From: an uncultured Alistipes sp.
Lineage (GTDB): Bacteria; Bacteroidota; Bacteroidia; Bacteroidales; UBA932
Reading direction: 5' to 3'
NCBI GenBank assembly: GCA_900544195.1
Contig: UQUJ01000014.1
Span: forward strand, 1 to 53,141
Length of the DNA: 53,141 nucleotides
The notes beneath the pieces are model-generated. The model was not told the origin of the DNA. It worked only from the letters and a program-made list of their open reading frames with translations, and ran no database searches. Position 1 is the first letter of the stretch; each line of letters starts with the position of its first letter. Position numbers and translations under genes: made by a program. Positions 15,426-24,561 of this stretch are shown here, in pieces.

Positions 15426-16988
15426 ATGAAAGGACATCCTAAAGGGCTGATTTCAGCGGCGCTGAGCAACATGGGCGAGCGCTTCGGGTACTACATCATG
15501 AACGCGGTTCTCACACTCTTCCTTTGCTCGAAGTTCGGGCTGAGCGACGAGACGGGAGGGCTCATCTACTCATTCTTCTATGCGGGAATATACATTCTCA
15601 GCCTTGTGGGAGGCATCATCGCCGACCGCACACAGAACTACAAAGGGACAATCCAGAAAGGTCTTGTTCTAATGGCTCTTGGCTATGTCGTTCTCTCAAT
15701 TCCTATTCTCGCGACTCCTGAGAACAAGTCATGGCTGCTGACCCTGACCTGCGCGGCGCTCTTCCTGATCGCGTTCGGCAACGGTCTGTTCAAGGGCAAC
15801 CTCCAGGCCATCGTCGGGCAGATGTACGACAATTTCGAGGCCGAGGCCGCCAAGCAAGGTCCCGAGGCACTCAAGGAGGCACAGGGGAAGCGTGACTCCG
15901 GTTTCCAGATCTTCTACGTGTTCATCAACATCGGAGGCCTTGTCGCACCGTTCGTGGCTCCGCTTCTGAGAAGCTGGTGGCTGAAAGTCAACGGATTCAT
16001 CTACAACTCACAGCTCCCTAGACTCTGCCATGAGTTCATCAGCAACGGCACCACCTCGCAGAACTTCATGGACGAGGCCGTGAAGGCGGGCGCCGATCCT
16101 GCGATGCTGGCTCAGGGCGGAGAGGCCGTAGGCACTTTCTGCACGAACTATCTGGACGTTTTCAACGCTGGCATCCACTATTCGTTCATCGCTTCCGTCG
16201 CAGCCATGATGATCTCTTTGGTGATATTCCTTGCCAACAAGAAGAAATTCCCTACTCCTGCCAAGAAGGCAGCCTCCGCCAATGCCGGCTACACCGCCGA
16301 GGAAAAGGCAACCATGGCAAAGGAGATCAAGCAGAGAATGTACGCCTTGTTCGCGGTCCTCGGCGTGGTGATCTTCTTCTGGCTTGCGTTCCATCAGAAC
16401 GGACAGTCCCTCTCGCTCTTCGCGCGTGACTTCGTCAACACCGACAAGATCGCCCCGGAGATCTGGCAGGCCGTCAATCCGTTCTTCGTGATTGTGCTGA
16501 CCCCTATCATCATGTGGATCTTCGGCGCCCTCGGCAAGAGAGGCAAGCAGATCTCCACTCCTCGCAAGATCGCCTACGGTATGGGTATCGCCGCCACGGC
16601 CTACCTGTTCCTGGCCATATTCTCAGGCGTGATGGGTTACCCTTCAGCCACCGATTTCAGAGGTATGGAAGTCGCCCAGCAGGCCACGATGAAGGCCGGC
16701 CCTTGGGTTCTGATCGCGACCTACTTCTTCCTCACGGTAGCGGAACTCTTCATCTCTCCTCTGGGTCTCTCGTTCGTGTCGAAGGTCGCCCCGAAGCACC
16801 TTCTCGGACTTTGCCAGGGACTCTGGCTCGGCGCGACCGCCGTCGGCAACCTCTTCTTGTGGATCGGGCCTCTGATGTACAACAAGATGCCTCTGTGGAC
16901 CTGCTGGAGCGTGTTCCTCTGCATGTGTCTCGTCGCTATGGGCGTGATGCTCGGAATGGTCAAGTGGCTTGAGAAAGTTACTAAATGA
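15426..16988 (+). CDS. POT/PTR family proton-dependent oligopeptide transporter
   Basis: Inner-membrane symporter for di- and tripeptides driven by protons, of the major facilitator superfamily. The 520 residues carry the family motif at the first helix (NMGERFGYYIM, about 16-26; ExxERFxYY type) and GGIIADRTQNYKGTIQKG in the loop between helices 2 and 3. About 12-14 hydrophobic segments are visible. The middle loop (about 195-245, from FISNGTTSQNFMDEAVKAG) is long and hydrophilic. Its stop overlaps the start of the next gene by 4 bp (ATGA). Confidence 0.92.
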   Translation: MKGHPKGLISAALSNMGERFGYYIMNAVLTLFLCSKFGLSDETGGLIYSFFYAGIYILSLVGGIIADRTQNYKGTIQKGLVLMALGYVVLSIPILATPENKSWLLTLTCAALFLIAFGNGLFKGNLQAIVGQMYDNFEAEAAKQGPEALKEAQGKRDSGFQIFYVFINIGGLVAPFVAPLLRSWWLKVNGFIYNSQLPRLCHEFISNGTTSQNFMDEAVKAGADPAMLAQGGEAVGTFCTNYLDVFNAGIHYSFIASVAAMMISLVIFLANKKKFPTPAKKAASANAGYTAEEKATMAKEIKQRMYALFAVLGVVIFFWLAFHQNGQSLSLFARDFVNTDKIAPEIWQAVNPFFVIVLTPIIMWIFGALGKRGKQISTPRKIAYGMGIAATAYLFLAIFSGVMGYPSATDFRGMEVAQQATMKAGPWVLIATYFFLTVAELFISPLGLSFVSKVAPKHLLGLCQGLWLGATAVGNLFLWIGPLMYNKMPLWTCWSVFLCMCLVAMGVMLGMVKWLEKVTK

Positions 16989-17704
16989 CAGAAGAGACAA
17001 GACGAACTTTGATCCTGTGGGCTGAGACCTACAACGACCCTCGGTACTTCCAGGAAGATCCGATAGCTTTCCCGACCTTGTTCGCGCAGCGTTTCAAGGC
17101 CGGGAAACGCTCATTGGCCGATGTGGAGACCGCGGCGGTCTTCGCGGCTCATTTCGCATGGGGCCGCAGGGCGATGATAATCCGTGACTGCGGCAGACTT
17201 TTCGAGGAAATGGACTGGAAGCCTTATGAATATGTGATGCGCGGCAAGTGGCGGGACGATGACACCAGCATCCACCGCACCGTCAAATGGAGCGAGGTCG
17301 CGGGAATATGCTCCCGTCTGAAAAAGGTCTATGAATCAAGGACTTCCCTCGAATCCCTGTCGCAGGACGAGTTCCGTACCGAAATCTTCGGCCAGAAATC
17401 CGACCTCAAGGCGCCGAACAAGAAGATCAACATGATGAGGCGGTGGATGGTCAGGGACGATGGCAAAGTGGATTTGGGAATATGGAAGGACACGGATCCC
17501 GCCGACCTTCTCATCCCATTGGACGTACACGTCTATGACGAGGCGATCGCACTCGGACTCACGTCCAGAAAGCAAAAAGACCTTGTGACCGTGAGGGAGA
17601 TCACCGACTGCTTCGCGGACATATTCCCCGGCGACCCTTGCAAAGGGGATTTTTCCCTCTTCGGCTACGGTGTGACCCATCCAAAGCCTGCCAAAACAAA
17701 ATAG
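16985..17704 (+). CDS. TIGR02757 (DUF2400) family protein
   Basis: A 239-residue protein of a family found across Bacteroidota and other phyla, of unknown function. Recognised from ETYNDPRYFQEDPIAFPTLF at the start, then RRWMVRDDGKVDLGIW and PLDVHVYDEAIALGLTSRKQ; the helical pattern with the Asp-rich C-terminal half recalls HhH-GPD DNA glycosylase folds, which is only a suggestion. No signal peptide. It overlaps the transporter by 4 bp and so is translated with it, with no obvious functional link. Confidence 0.87.
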   Translation: MTEETRRTLILWAETYNDPRYFQEDPIAFPTLFAQRFKAGKRSLADVETAAVFAAHFAWGRRAMIIRDCGRLFEEMDWKPYEYVMRGKWRDDDTSIHRTVKWSEVAGICSRLKKVYESRTSLESLSQDEFRTEIFGQKSDLKAPNKKINMMRRWMVRDDGKVDLGIWKDTDPADLLIPLDVHVYDEAIALGLTSRKQKDLVTVREITDCFADIFPGDPCKGDFSLFGYGVTHPKPAKTK

Positions 17705-17783
17705 CGAATATATTCGTATAATAATAAATGTGGCCGACAGTTTGCAATATTCGCAAATGATTGTCCGCCTTTGGAATTGATAT

Positions 17784-18407
17784 ATGCCAAGACTTTTCAT
17801 CATAGCAGGTTGCAACGGTTCCGGAAAGACCACGGCATCCTACGCGCTTCTGCCGGGGATGTTGGAATGCAGCGAGTTCGTGAACTCCGACGAGTTCGCG
17901 AAAAGCCTTTCGCCGTTCCATCCGGAAAGCGCCTACGTGGCGGCCAGCCGCTATATGCTGATGAAGATGAGGTTCCTGCTCCAGAGAAAGGCTGATTTCT
18001 GCATCGAGACCACGCTTGCGACACGCTCTCTTCTCAAGGTGATCAAAGACGCGAAGGATGCCGGGTACTATGTCACGATTCTGTATTTCTGGCTGAACTC
18101 TCCGGATTTGGCAGTGGCCAGAGTGGCCGCAAGGGTGGCTGCCGGAGGGCACAACATCAAGGAGGAGACCATCCGGAGGCGCTACAATGTCGGACTTCAC
18201 TACCTGTTCAGGGATTTTATGCCGATCTGCGACAGGTGGCTTCTCCTCGACAACTCGAATGTGCCGTTCTCGATTGTGGCCGAAGCGTCGGAGGACGGAA
18301 AGATAATCCGGGAGCCGGAAAAGTTCAGCAAGATCCAGGCGATCAACGAAGAATATGAAAAGCACCTGGAAGAAGAAAAAAGGAAACTAAAGAATGTACA
18401 AGGATAA
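17784..18407 (+). CDS. Zeta toxin-like P-loop kinase
   Basis: A 207-residue P-loop protein of the zeta toxin family. The Walker A motif is GCNGSGKTT (about 9-17), followed by FVNSDEFAKSLSP with a conserved Asp, then FCIETTLATRSLLKVI, the typical zeta core, and arginines in the lid (RRRYNVG). Zeta toxins phosphorylate UDP-N-acetylglucosamine, but many chromosomal members have unknown targets. No epsilon-like antitoxin gene is beside it. Its 3' end overlaps tldD by 14 bp, so the two are coupled. Upstream lie the palindromes CGAATATATTCG (about 17704) and TTTGC-N7-GCAAA (about 17740). Confidence 0.87.
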   Translation: MPRLFIIAGCNGSGKTTASYALLPGMLECSEFVNSDEFAKSLSPFHPESAYVAASRYMLMKMRFLLQRKADFCIETTLATRSLLKVIKDAKDAGYYVTILYFWLNSPDLAVARVAARVAAGGHNIKEETIRRRYNVGLHYLFRDFMPICDRWLLLDNSNVPFSIVAEASEDGKIIREPEKFSKIQAINEEYEKHLEEEKRKLKNVQG

Positions 18408-19818
18408 GAATTTTTATCTCAACCTGTTCCAGGTCAGCGAGGCGCAGTTGGAAAGACTTGCGGCCGAAGGTTTGAAAGGGGGCGGGAGCTACTGCGACCT
18501 GTTCTTCGAGAACACTTCGTACAACGACCTGCTGCTGCGGGACGGAATCGTCTCCTCGGGTGGATTCCATATTGATTACGGTGTCGGGATCAGGGTTCTG
18601 AAAGGAGACAAGACCGGGTACGCCTACTCCGAGAGCACGGATTCGCGTTCAATGGCCGAAGCGGCTCTGGCGGCCTCCAAGATAGCTGAAGGTGCCACCG
18701 GAACAACGGCCGCGATCCGCCGCAGGATCGTCACCGCACCGAAGGACAGGTATTCATACGAATATGATTGGAGATCATCCGACGCGACACAACTTGTCCC
18801 GTGGCTGGAACAATTGAAGGAGAAGATCGCTGCGAAAGATTCTAGAATTGTGAAGATCATCGTGTCGTTCTCCGGACAGGTCAGTGACATCTTGATGTTC
18901 AACTCCATAGGAGAACTGACCTACGAGACCAGACCAATGGGAATCCTGTCGGCCTCCGTCGTGTTCAGCCAGAACGGCAGAATTGAGAACAAGAATTCAT
19001 CAAGAGCCTATCGTGCGGGAAGAGAGATGCTTACGGAAGCGTTGCTGGACGAGATTGCGGACAGCATAGTCTCAGGAATTGATGACCGTTTCGCGGCCAG
19101 GCGCCCGAAAGGCGGACAGATGCCCGTCGTGATGGGGGCAGGAGCTTCGGGAATATTACTGCACGAGGCTATGGGACACGCTTTCGAGGCGGATTTCAAC
19201 AGGAAAGGCCAGTCTGTCTTCTCCGAGAAAATGGGACAGAAAATCTGCGACGGAAGCATCTCGATCGTGGATGACGGAACGATTCAGTACAACAGAGGCG
19301 CGGTCAATTACGATGACGAAGGGGTTCCGGGCCAGAAGACATATATGGTAAAGGACGGTGTCCTGGCTTCTTACCTGCACGACCGGATCAGCGCCGGGTT
19401 CTACGGGGTCTCCCCTACCGGCAACGGACGGCGGGAGTCTTTCCGTTACGCTCCGATTCCAAGAATGAGGGCAACATACATGGAAAGCGGCAAGGCCGAC
19501 AAGGAAAGCATCATCGCGTCCGTGAAGAAAGGAATATTCGTGGACCAGTTCAGCAATGGTGAGGTGCAGATCGGCGAGGGGGACTTCACTTTCTATGTCA
19601 AGAGCGGATTTCTGATCGAGAATGGACGGTTGACCCAGCCGGTAAAGGACATAAACATCATCGGCAACGGACCGCAGGCCTTGGCGGACATCGTGGCCGT
19701 GGGCAATGACCTGAAGATTGACGAGGGGGCATGGACGTGCGGCAAAGGACAGAGTTGTCCGGTGTCCTGCGGAATCCCTACAGTGTTGATCGACAAGCTT
19801 ACAGTTGGAGGAGAATAG
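18394..19818 (+). CDS. tldD: TldD metalloprotease subunit
   Basis: Catalytic subunit of the TldD/TldE heterodimer, a zinc protease that cleaves unfolded peptides; in E. coli it matures microcin B17 and helps degrade the CcdA antitoxin. The 474 residues include HEAMGH (about 257-262), the HExxxH zinc site, in the context GASGILLHEAMGHAFEADF, and the family segments SYCDLFFENT, GIRVLKGDKTGYAYSE and SYLHDRISAGFYG. The C-terminal part (CGKGQSCPVSCGIPT) bears the Cys ligand region. Start overlaps the zeta-like gene by 14 bp; tldE follows 1 bp after the stop. Confidence 0.94.
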   Translation: MYKDKNFYLNLFQVSEAQLERLAAEGLKGGGSYCDLFFENTSYNDLLLRDGIVSSGGFHIDYGVGIRVLKGDKTGYAYSESTDSRSMAEAALAASKIAEGATGTTAAIRRRIVTAPKDRYSYEYDWRSSDATQLVPWLEQLKEKIAAKDSRIVKIIVSFSGQVSDILMFNSIGELTYETRPMGILSASVVFSQNGRIENKNSSRAYRAGREMLTEALLDEIADSIVSGIDDRFAARRPKGGQMPVVMGAGASGILLHEAMGHAFEADFNRKGQSVFSEKMGQKICDGSISIVDDGTIQYNRGAVNYDDEGVPGQKTYMVKDGVLASYLHDRISAGFYGVSPTGNGRRESFRYAPIPRMRATYMESGKADKESIIASVKKGIFVDQFSNGEVQIGEGDFTFYVKSGFLIENGRLTQPVKDINIIGNGPQALADIVAVGNDLKIDEGAWTCGKGQSCPVSCGIPTVLIDKLTVGGE

Positions 19819-19819
19819 A

Positions 19820-21262
19820 ATGGAAGAGATCAACGGAATGCTGACCGGGCAAGAAATGGAAGTCGCTGACGTTTGCCTGGGGAAGGCTCTCGACCTTGGA
19901 GCGGATAAGGTTCGCATCACGCTGAACAAGAGCCTGATGGAATTGTTCGGGACTCTCAACGGAGAGCTGGACAAGGTGAACCACTGCCTTGACAGGTCGA
20001 TCAGCGTCTGCCTTTTCGTGGACGGAAAGTTCGGAAGTTTCTCCACCAACAGGCTGGTGGAAAGCGAGTTGGATGATTTCCTCAAAAAGGCTATCGCAAC
20101 GGTAAGGATGCTTGCGGAAGACTCTTGCAGGGACTTGCCGGACAAATCCAGAACAGCGAAAAACGCCGTGACCGGCAAAGAACTCGGACTTTTTGACGAG
20201 ACTTATCCTGCCCTGACATCGGACGGGAGGCTAAGGATGGCGATCGACGCGAGCATATTCAAAAAGCATTGCGGCGACGGGCTCATCTCTGAGGAGGGGG
20301 AATATTCAGACTCCATCTTCGACTCGCTGGTGATCGATTCCAATGGACTGCGCTGCCGCCACACCGAGACTTCCTTTGAATATGGGGTCGAAGTGACTGT
20401 GCAGGACGCTGACGGGAACCGGTACAGCAGTTACTGGTGGGACGCTACTCCGATGCTCAAGGATTTGAACATCAAGGACTGCGGCGAGACAGCATACCGG
20501 CGGGCGATGGCCCAGATCGGCCCGGTCAAGGTCGAGAGCGGGAAATATTCAATGGTCATTGACAGCGAGGTGGCCTCAAGGCTGGTGACACCTGTGCTGA
20601 ACGCTCTGGGAGGATATTCATTGCAGCAGAAGAATTCGTTCATGCTGGATTCGCTGGGGAAGAAGATGTTTCCGGAGTGGATGAATATATGGGACAGGCC
20701 GGCGAGTGTCGGGGAGACGGGATCGAGACTGTTTGACTCTGAAGGAGTCGCGACGGCAGAGACTCCTATCATCGAAAATGGTGTTGTCAATGAATATTTC
20801 ATCAACACTTATATGTCTAAGAAGATAGGGATTGAGCCGACTATCGAGGATGCCACAAGGCCGGTTCTTCTGACTTGTGTCGCGCCGTCCATCGCCAGTA
20901 AGGTCACTTCGACAAGCTCAGTGACCGATCGTGGTTCGGTCGCGGGACAAACGTCATTGGTCGCCGAGCCTGTCGAAGCGACCTGCGGCAAAGATGAACT
21001 GATGCGCCTGGTCGGCGACGGTATCCTCGTGACCGGACTCAACGGCGGCAACAGCAACTCCGCCACGGGCGACTTTTCCTTCGGAGTGGAAGGCTTCCTT
21101 TTCAAGGACGGCAAGATAGTCCACCCGGTAAGAGAGATGCTCATAACCGGCAATCTCCTCACCCTTTGGAACAATCTTTTGGCAGCCGGAAACGACGCGA
21201 GGTTCTGTAAGTCAAAACTTATTCCTACCTTAGCGTTCGGGAATGTCGATTTCAGCGCTTGA
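19820..21262 (+). CDS. tldE: TldE/PmbA subunit carrying an inserted palindromic sequence
   Basis: Non-catalytic partner of TldD. I use ATG19820 rather than an upstream TTG (19805) that lies inside tldD. The 480 residues show the PmbA pattern: DKVRITLNKSLMELFGTLNG, FGSFSTNRL, DRPASVGETGSRLFDSEGV, then LVTGLNGGNSNSATGDFSFGVEGF near the end. No HExxxH motif is present, as expected. Residues about 361-388 (VTSTSSVTDRGSVAGQTSLV) come from a REP-like inverted repeat carried in frame; the family has only a short loop here. Probably functional, as the insertion lies in a surface loop between conserved blocks. Confidence 0.92.
   Translation: MEEINGMLTGQEMEVADVCLGKALDLGADKVRITLNKSLMELFGTLNGELDKVNHCLDRSISVCLFVDGKFGSFSTNRLVESELDDFLKKAIATVRMLAEDSCRDLPDKSRTAKNAVTGKELGLFDETYPALTSDGRLRMAIDASIFKKHCGDGLISEEGEYSDSIFDSLVIDSNGLRCRHTETSFEYGVEVTVQDADGNRYSSYWWDATPMLKDLNIKDCGETAYRRAMAQIGPVKVESGKYSMVIDSEVASRLVTPVLNALGGYSLQQKNSFMLDSLGKKMFPEWMNIWDRPASVGETGSRLFDSEGVATAETPIIENGVVNEYFINTYMSKKIGIEPTIEDATRPVLLTCVAPSIASKVTSTSSVTDRGSVAGQTSLVAEPVEATCGKDELMRLVGDGILVTGLNGGNSNSATGDFSFGVEGFLFKDGKIVHPVREMLITGNLLTLWNNLLAAGNDARFCKSKLIPTLAFGNVDFSA
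20902..20983. repeat. REP-like inverted pair inserted in frame in tldE
   Basis: The left arm at 20902-20926 (GGTCACTTCGACAAGCTCAG start) and the right arm at 20959-20983 are inverted copies of one 25-bp unit that differ at four transition sites. Each arm is also a small hairpin on its own (GGTCACT/AGTGACC; GGTCGC/GCGACC). The 32-bp centre holds CGTGGTTCGGTC. Confidence 0.85.
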
Positions 21263-21324
21263 CAAAGAGTCGGCAGAAACATATAACAGACGGAAAACAA
21301 ACATATTAACAATAAATCATCATC

Positions 21325-21951
21325 ATGAAAGTACAGAAAAACAATGTGGTCGAGCTGACCTACGAACTGATCGTTGACGGAAAACTCGCCGACAAGGCGA
21401 CGCAGGAGCGTCCGCTTGGCTACATTCACGGAACACATATGCTTCTCCCGAAATTTGAGAGCGAGGTGGAGGGCAAGGAACCGGGCGACGAGTTCGCGTT
21501 CACCCTCACACCGGAGGAAGGCTACGGCACATTCGACGAGACGCGTCTCTTCGAGCTGCCTAAGGCTGCATTCGAGATCGACGGAAAGGTGCGCGAGGAT
21601 CTTCTCGTTGTAGGCCAGATCATCCCGATGCTCAGCAACACCGGTCAGGTCGTCCAGGGAACCGTGCACGAGGTAAAGCCGGACACGGTCGTGATGGACT
21701 TCAACCATCCGATGGCCGGCAAGACCCTCAACTTCACCGGCAAGGTGGTGAGCGTCAGGGAGGCCACGGAGAAAGAGCTTAAGGAGGGTCTGCACGGAGA
21801 GTACCTTCCGCAGGAGGAGCATGAGTGCCACTGCCACAAGGGCGAGGGCGGCTGCCACGGAGGAGGTCACAAGGATGGCGAGTGCTGCCACGGCGAAGGC
21901 AAGAAAGACGGCGAATGCTGCCACGGCAACGGCGACTGCCACAAAGAGTAA
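21325..21951 (+). CDS. SlyD-like FKBP peptidyl-prolyl isomerase with metal-binding tail
   Basis: Cytosolic cis-trans prolyl isomerase and chaperone. The 208 residues begin with the FKBP strand (VVELTYELIVDGKLAD), have the short SlyD form with an inserted-in-flap domain (about 70-135, from EGYGTFDETRLFEL to HPMAGKTLNFTGKV), and contain HGTHMLLPKFESEVEGKEPGD. The tail from about residue 165 is rich in His, Cys and Gly (HECHCHKGEGGCHGGGH) with two copies of KDGECCHG, a pattern known to bind nickel or zinc in SlyD. GT2 follows 9 bp later. Confidence 0.93.
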   Translation: MKVQKNNVVELTYELIVDGKLADKATQERPLGYIHGTHMLLPKFESEVEGKEPGDEFAFTLTPEEGYGTFDETRLFELPKAAFEIDGKVREDLLVVGQIIPMLSNTGQVVQGTVHEVKPDTVVMDFNHPMAGKTLNFTGKVVSVREATEKELKEGLHGEYLPQEEHECHCHKGEGGCHGGGHKDGECCHGEGKKDGECCHGNGDCHKE

Positions 21952-21960
21952 TTTAGGAAT

Positions 21961-23067
21961 ATGCGCACGGCGGTTGTCATACTGAACTGGAACACAAAGG
22001 AATATCTTGAGCGTTTCCTGCCCGGCCTGCTGGCCTCGGCCACGGACGGAGCGGAGATCGTTGTCGCGGACAGTGCATCCACGGACGGATCAATGGAGAT
22101 GTTGTCCGAAAAGTTTCCGTCGGTAAGACAGATCCGTCTGGACAGGAACTACGGCTTCACTGGCGGGTACAACAGAGCTTTCAAGGCCGTCTGCGCACTG
22201 CCTGAAGCCGGAGATCTTGAATATTTTGTCTTGATCAACTCGGACATTGAAGTCCCAAAGGACTGGCTGGAACCACTAACCGACTGGATGGACACTCATC
22301 CTGACTGTGCGGCCTGCGCCCCGAAACTCCATTCCTGGTACGACAAGGACAGTTTCGAATATGCCGGTGCGGCCGGTGGAATGTTGGACCGTTTCGGTTA
22401 CCCGTTCTGTCGCGGAAGGGTTCTCAAAAGAGTTGAGAAAGACTCCGGCCAGTACGACTCTCCGGCCAAAGTCTTCTGGGCCACAGGAGCCTGCCTGATG
22501 GTCCGCAAGACGGAATATTCAAAAATGGGAGGGCTGGACGACAGGTTCTTCGCCCACATGGAAGAGATAGACCTCTGCTGGCGACTTCAGCTGGAGGGAA
22601 AAAGCATATTCGTTGTGCCTCAGTCAGTTGTGTGGCATCTTGGCGGCGGCACACTGCCGAACGACTCTCCGTGGAAGCTGAAACTGAACTATCGGAACAA
22701 CCTTCTGATGCTCCAGAACAACCTCGCGAAGACATATTCATTGCAGGAAGTGAGGGAACTGACACCGGAAAAGGCGGCTGTCAAGGCTTGCGGACGTGCC
22801 CGAGGAACCTTATTCATAAGAATGTGTCTGGACGGGTGTTCCGCGCTGGCCTATCTGCTGACAGGAAAGAAGGACTGCTTCAAGGCTGTCTGGGAGGCGC
22901 ACAAGGAGTTCCGCAGCCTCTGCACCAAAACTGACGTCAAGGAGATTCAGGAATATGCCGACACACACCGCCGGATTGATGTTCCGGCACTTTTCCCGGA
23001 GTGGATCGTACCGCTGGCGATGCTCAGGGGGAACGGTATTTTTGACTATTTAAGAAAGTTGATATGA
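21961..23067 (+). CDS. GT2 family glycosyltransferase
   Basis: A 368-residue inverting glycosyltransferase of the GT-A fold. It opens VVILNWNTKEYLERFLPGLL, followed by VVADSASTDGSMEML (nucleotide-sugar site), NYGFTGGYNRAF, and INSDIEVPKDWL in which SD is the DxD-like metal site. LDDRFFAHMEEIDLCWRLQ holds the catalytic acidic residues. These features match rhamnosyltransferase-like enzymes of surface polysaccharide synthesis, though sugar and acceptor are unknown. The C-terminus (LFPEWIVPLAMLRGNGIFDYL) may touch the membrane. The stop overlaps trkA by 4 bp. Confidence 0.9.
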   Translation: MRTAVVILNWNTKEYLERFLPGLLASATDGAEIVVADSASTDGSMEMLSEKFPSVRQIRLDRNYGFTGGYNRAFKAVCALPEAGDLEYFVLINSDIEVPKDWLEPLTDWMDTHPDCAACAPKLHSWYDKDSFEYAGAAGGMLDRFGYPFCRGRVLKRVEKDSGQYDSPAKVFWATGACLMVRKTEYSKMGGLDDRFFAHMEEIDLCWRLQLEGKSIFVVPQSVVWHLGGGTLPNDSPWKLKLNYRNNLLMLQNNLAKTYSLQEVRELTPEKAAVKACGRARGTLFIRMCLDGCSALAYLLTGKKDCFKAVWEAHKEFRSLCTKTDVKEIQEYADTHRRIDVPALFPEWIVPLAMLRGNGIFDYLRKLI

Positions 23068-24422
23068 AAATCGTCATTCAGGGAGCCGGCGAGGTAGGTT
23101 CGCATCTGGCGAAGATGCTTAGTCTTGAGGCCAATGACATAACCGTCATTGACGATGATCCGCAGAGGCTTGCCAACATCAGCTCGATAGCCGACGTGAT
23201 CGCCATCGAAGGAGCGCCATCCTCGCTGAGGGTGATGCGCGAGGCCGACGTGCAGAACGCCGACCTGTTCATCTCCGTCGTGCCTTTCGTGCCGCAGGAT
23301 GTGAATCTTGTGAGCGCACTTCTGGCCAAAAATCTCGGAGCCAGGAAAGTTACTGCCAGAATCGATGACAACGACTTCCTGTCAGCAGAGAACAAGCTGC
23401 TGTTCAAGCAGATGGGCATCGAATTGATGTTCTATCCCGAAAGGCTTGCGGCCGACGAGATATTCGATCTGCTCAAGCATTCCTCCTCGACTGAATCCAT
23501 GGATTTCGCCCGTGGAAAGCTTCAGGTCGAGGTGTTCAAACTGGAGGAGGACTCCCCTCTTCTGGACATGAAGCTCGCCGAGTTCGCCGCCATAGCCACC
23601 AGTGACGAGCTGCAGTTCCGTGTGATCGCCGTCTCACGTGGCGGAAAGACTATCATGCCAAAGTACGACACGAAGTTCATGTTCAATGACCTGGTCTTCA
23701 TCATCGCCACCCGGGAGGGTATGACATTCCTGATGAAATTCCTCGGCAAGAGCAATGTTGAGATTGACAAGGTGATGATCCTCGGAGGGTCGCACATCGC
23801 CGAGCTTGTCGCCGCAAGGCTCAGCCCAAAAATCAGTTCGGTGAAGATTCTGGAACGAGACAAGGAGCGTGGAATGATTCTGTCAGAGAGACTTCCCGAC
23901 AATGTGATCGTGGTGATCGGCGACGGCAGGAACTCGGACCTGCTTCTGGAGGAAGGAATCAAGGACTATGACGCGTTTCTGGCCCTGACCGGCAATGACG
24001 AGGCCAACGTTCTGGCCTGCGTCGTGGCGAAGAAGTTCGGAGTTGACCGCACCATCGCCGAGGTCGAGAACATCGAGTACATCCACCTTGCAGAAGAGAT
24101 GGGCGTGGATTCGGTCATCAACAAGAAACTCATCACCGCCGGCCGGCTGTTCAAGTTCACCCTCAGCGGCAAAGCACGTCTGGTCAAGTACATGAGCGGC
24201 ACCGACGCTGAGGTTCTTGAATATACCGTAGCCCCGAACAGCGCCATCACAAAAGGCACACTGAAGGATATCTCCTTCCCGAAAGACGCCGTGATCGGCG
24301 GCTTGATCCGAGGCAGCGAGTCCTACATCGCCATCGGTTCCACCCGCATAGAGCCTTACGACCGGGTCGTGGTCTTCGCCCTCCCGCACACCGTCAAGGA
24401 CATCGACCGGTTGTTCCGATAG
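23064..24422 (+). CDS. trkA: Trk potassium uptake regulatory protein TrkA
   Basis: Peripheral NAD-binding subunit that gates a Trk potassium channel. The 452 residues form two RCK units: first Rossmann motif GAGEVGSHLAKMLS (about 7-20) with the acid IDDDP at the second strand, then the second unit starting MILGGSHIAELVAARL (about 238) with ILERDKER. RCK-C domains follow each. Full length. The trkH channel gene would often be next to it but the following gene reads the other way, so the partner must be elsewhere. The start overlaps the GT2 gene (ATGA). Confidence 0.93.
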   Translation: MKIVIQGAGEVGSHLAKMLSLEANDITVIDDDPQRLANISSIADVIAIEGAPSSLRVMREADVQNADLFISVVPFVPQDVNLVSALLAKNLGARKVTARIDDNDFLSAENKLLFKQMGIELMFYPERLAADEIFDLLKHSSSTESMDFARGKLQVEVFKLEEDSPLLDMKLAEFAAIATSDELQFRVIAVSRGGKTIMPKYDTKFMFNDLVFIIATREGMTFLMKFLGKSNVEIDKVMILGGSHIAELVAARLSPKISSVKILERDKERGMILSERLPDNVIVVIGDGRNSDLLLEEGIKDYDAFLALTGNDEANVLACVVAKKFGVDRTIAEVENIEYIHLAEEMGVDSVINKKLITAGRLFKFTLSGKARLVKYMSGTDAEVLEYTVAPNSAITKGTLKDISFPKDAVIGGLIRGSESYIAIGSTRIEPYDRVVVFALPHTVKDIDRLFR

Positions 24423-24445
24423 AGGACTACACTCAAGTTACGACA

Positions 24446-24480
24446 AAAAAATCGCACCGCATTACGATTTTGTTACCAGA
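24446..24480. terminator. Two-way terminator between trkA and the ABC-F gene
   Basis: AAAATCG and CGATTTT flank a 10-nt loop (CACCGCATTA). On the minus strand the stem is followed by seven T, and on the plus strand by TTTTGTT. It sits between two convergent genes. Confidence 0.6.
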
Positions 24481-24561
24481 TGATGTCGTGTACAACAGAA
24501 CCGATTGAGAACGAAAAAAGTCCACGGCTGAGTGCCTTGACAGGGAGCGTTGACTGGAAAG

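Noticed and set aside
19156..20178. 340-codon open frame on the minus strand opposite tldD and tldE
   Set aside because: Spans the junction of two conserved genes in antisense; no start context or domain.
20809..21942. 377-codon open frame on the minus strand opposite tldE and slyD
   Set aside because: Antisense to two clear genes; Val/Ala/Leu-rich translation with no family features.
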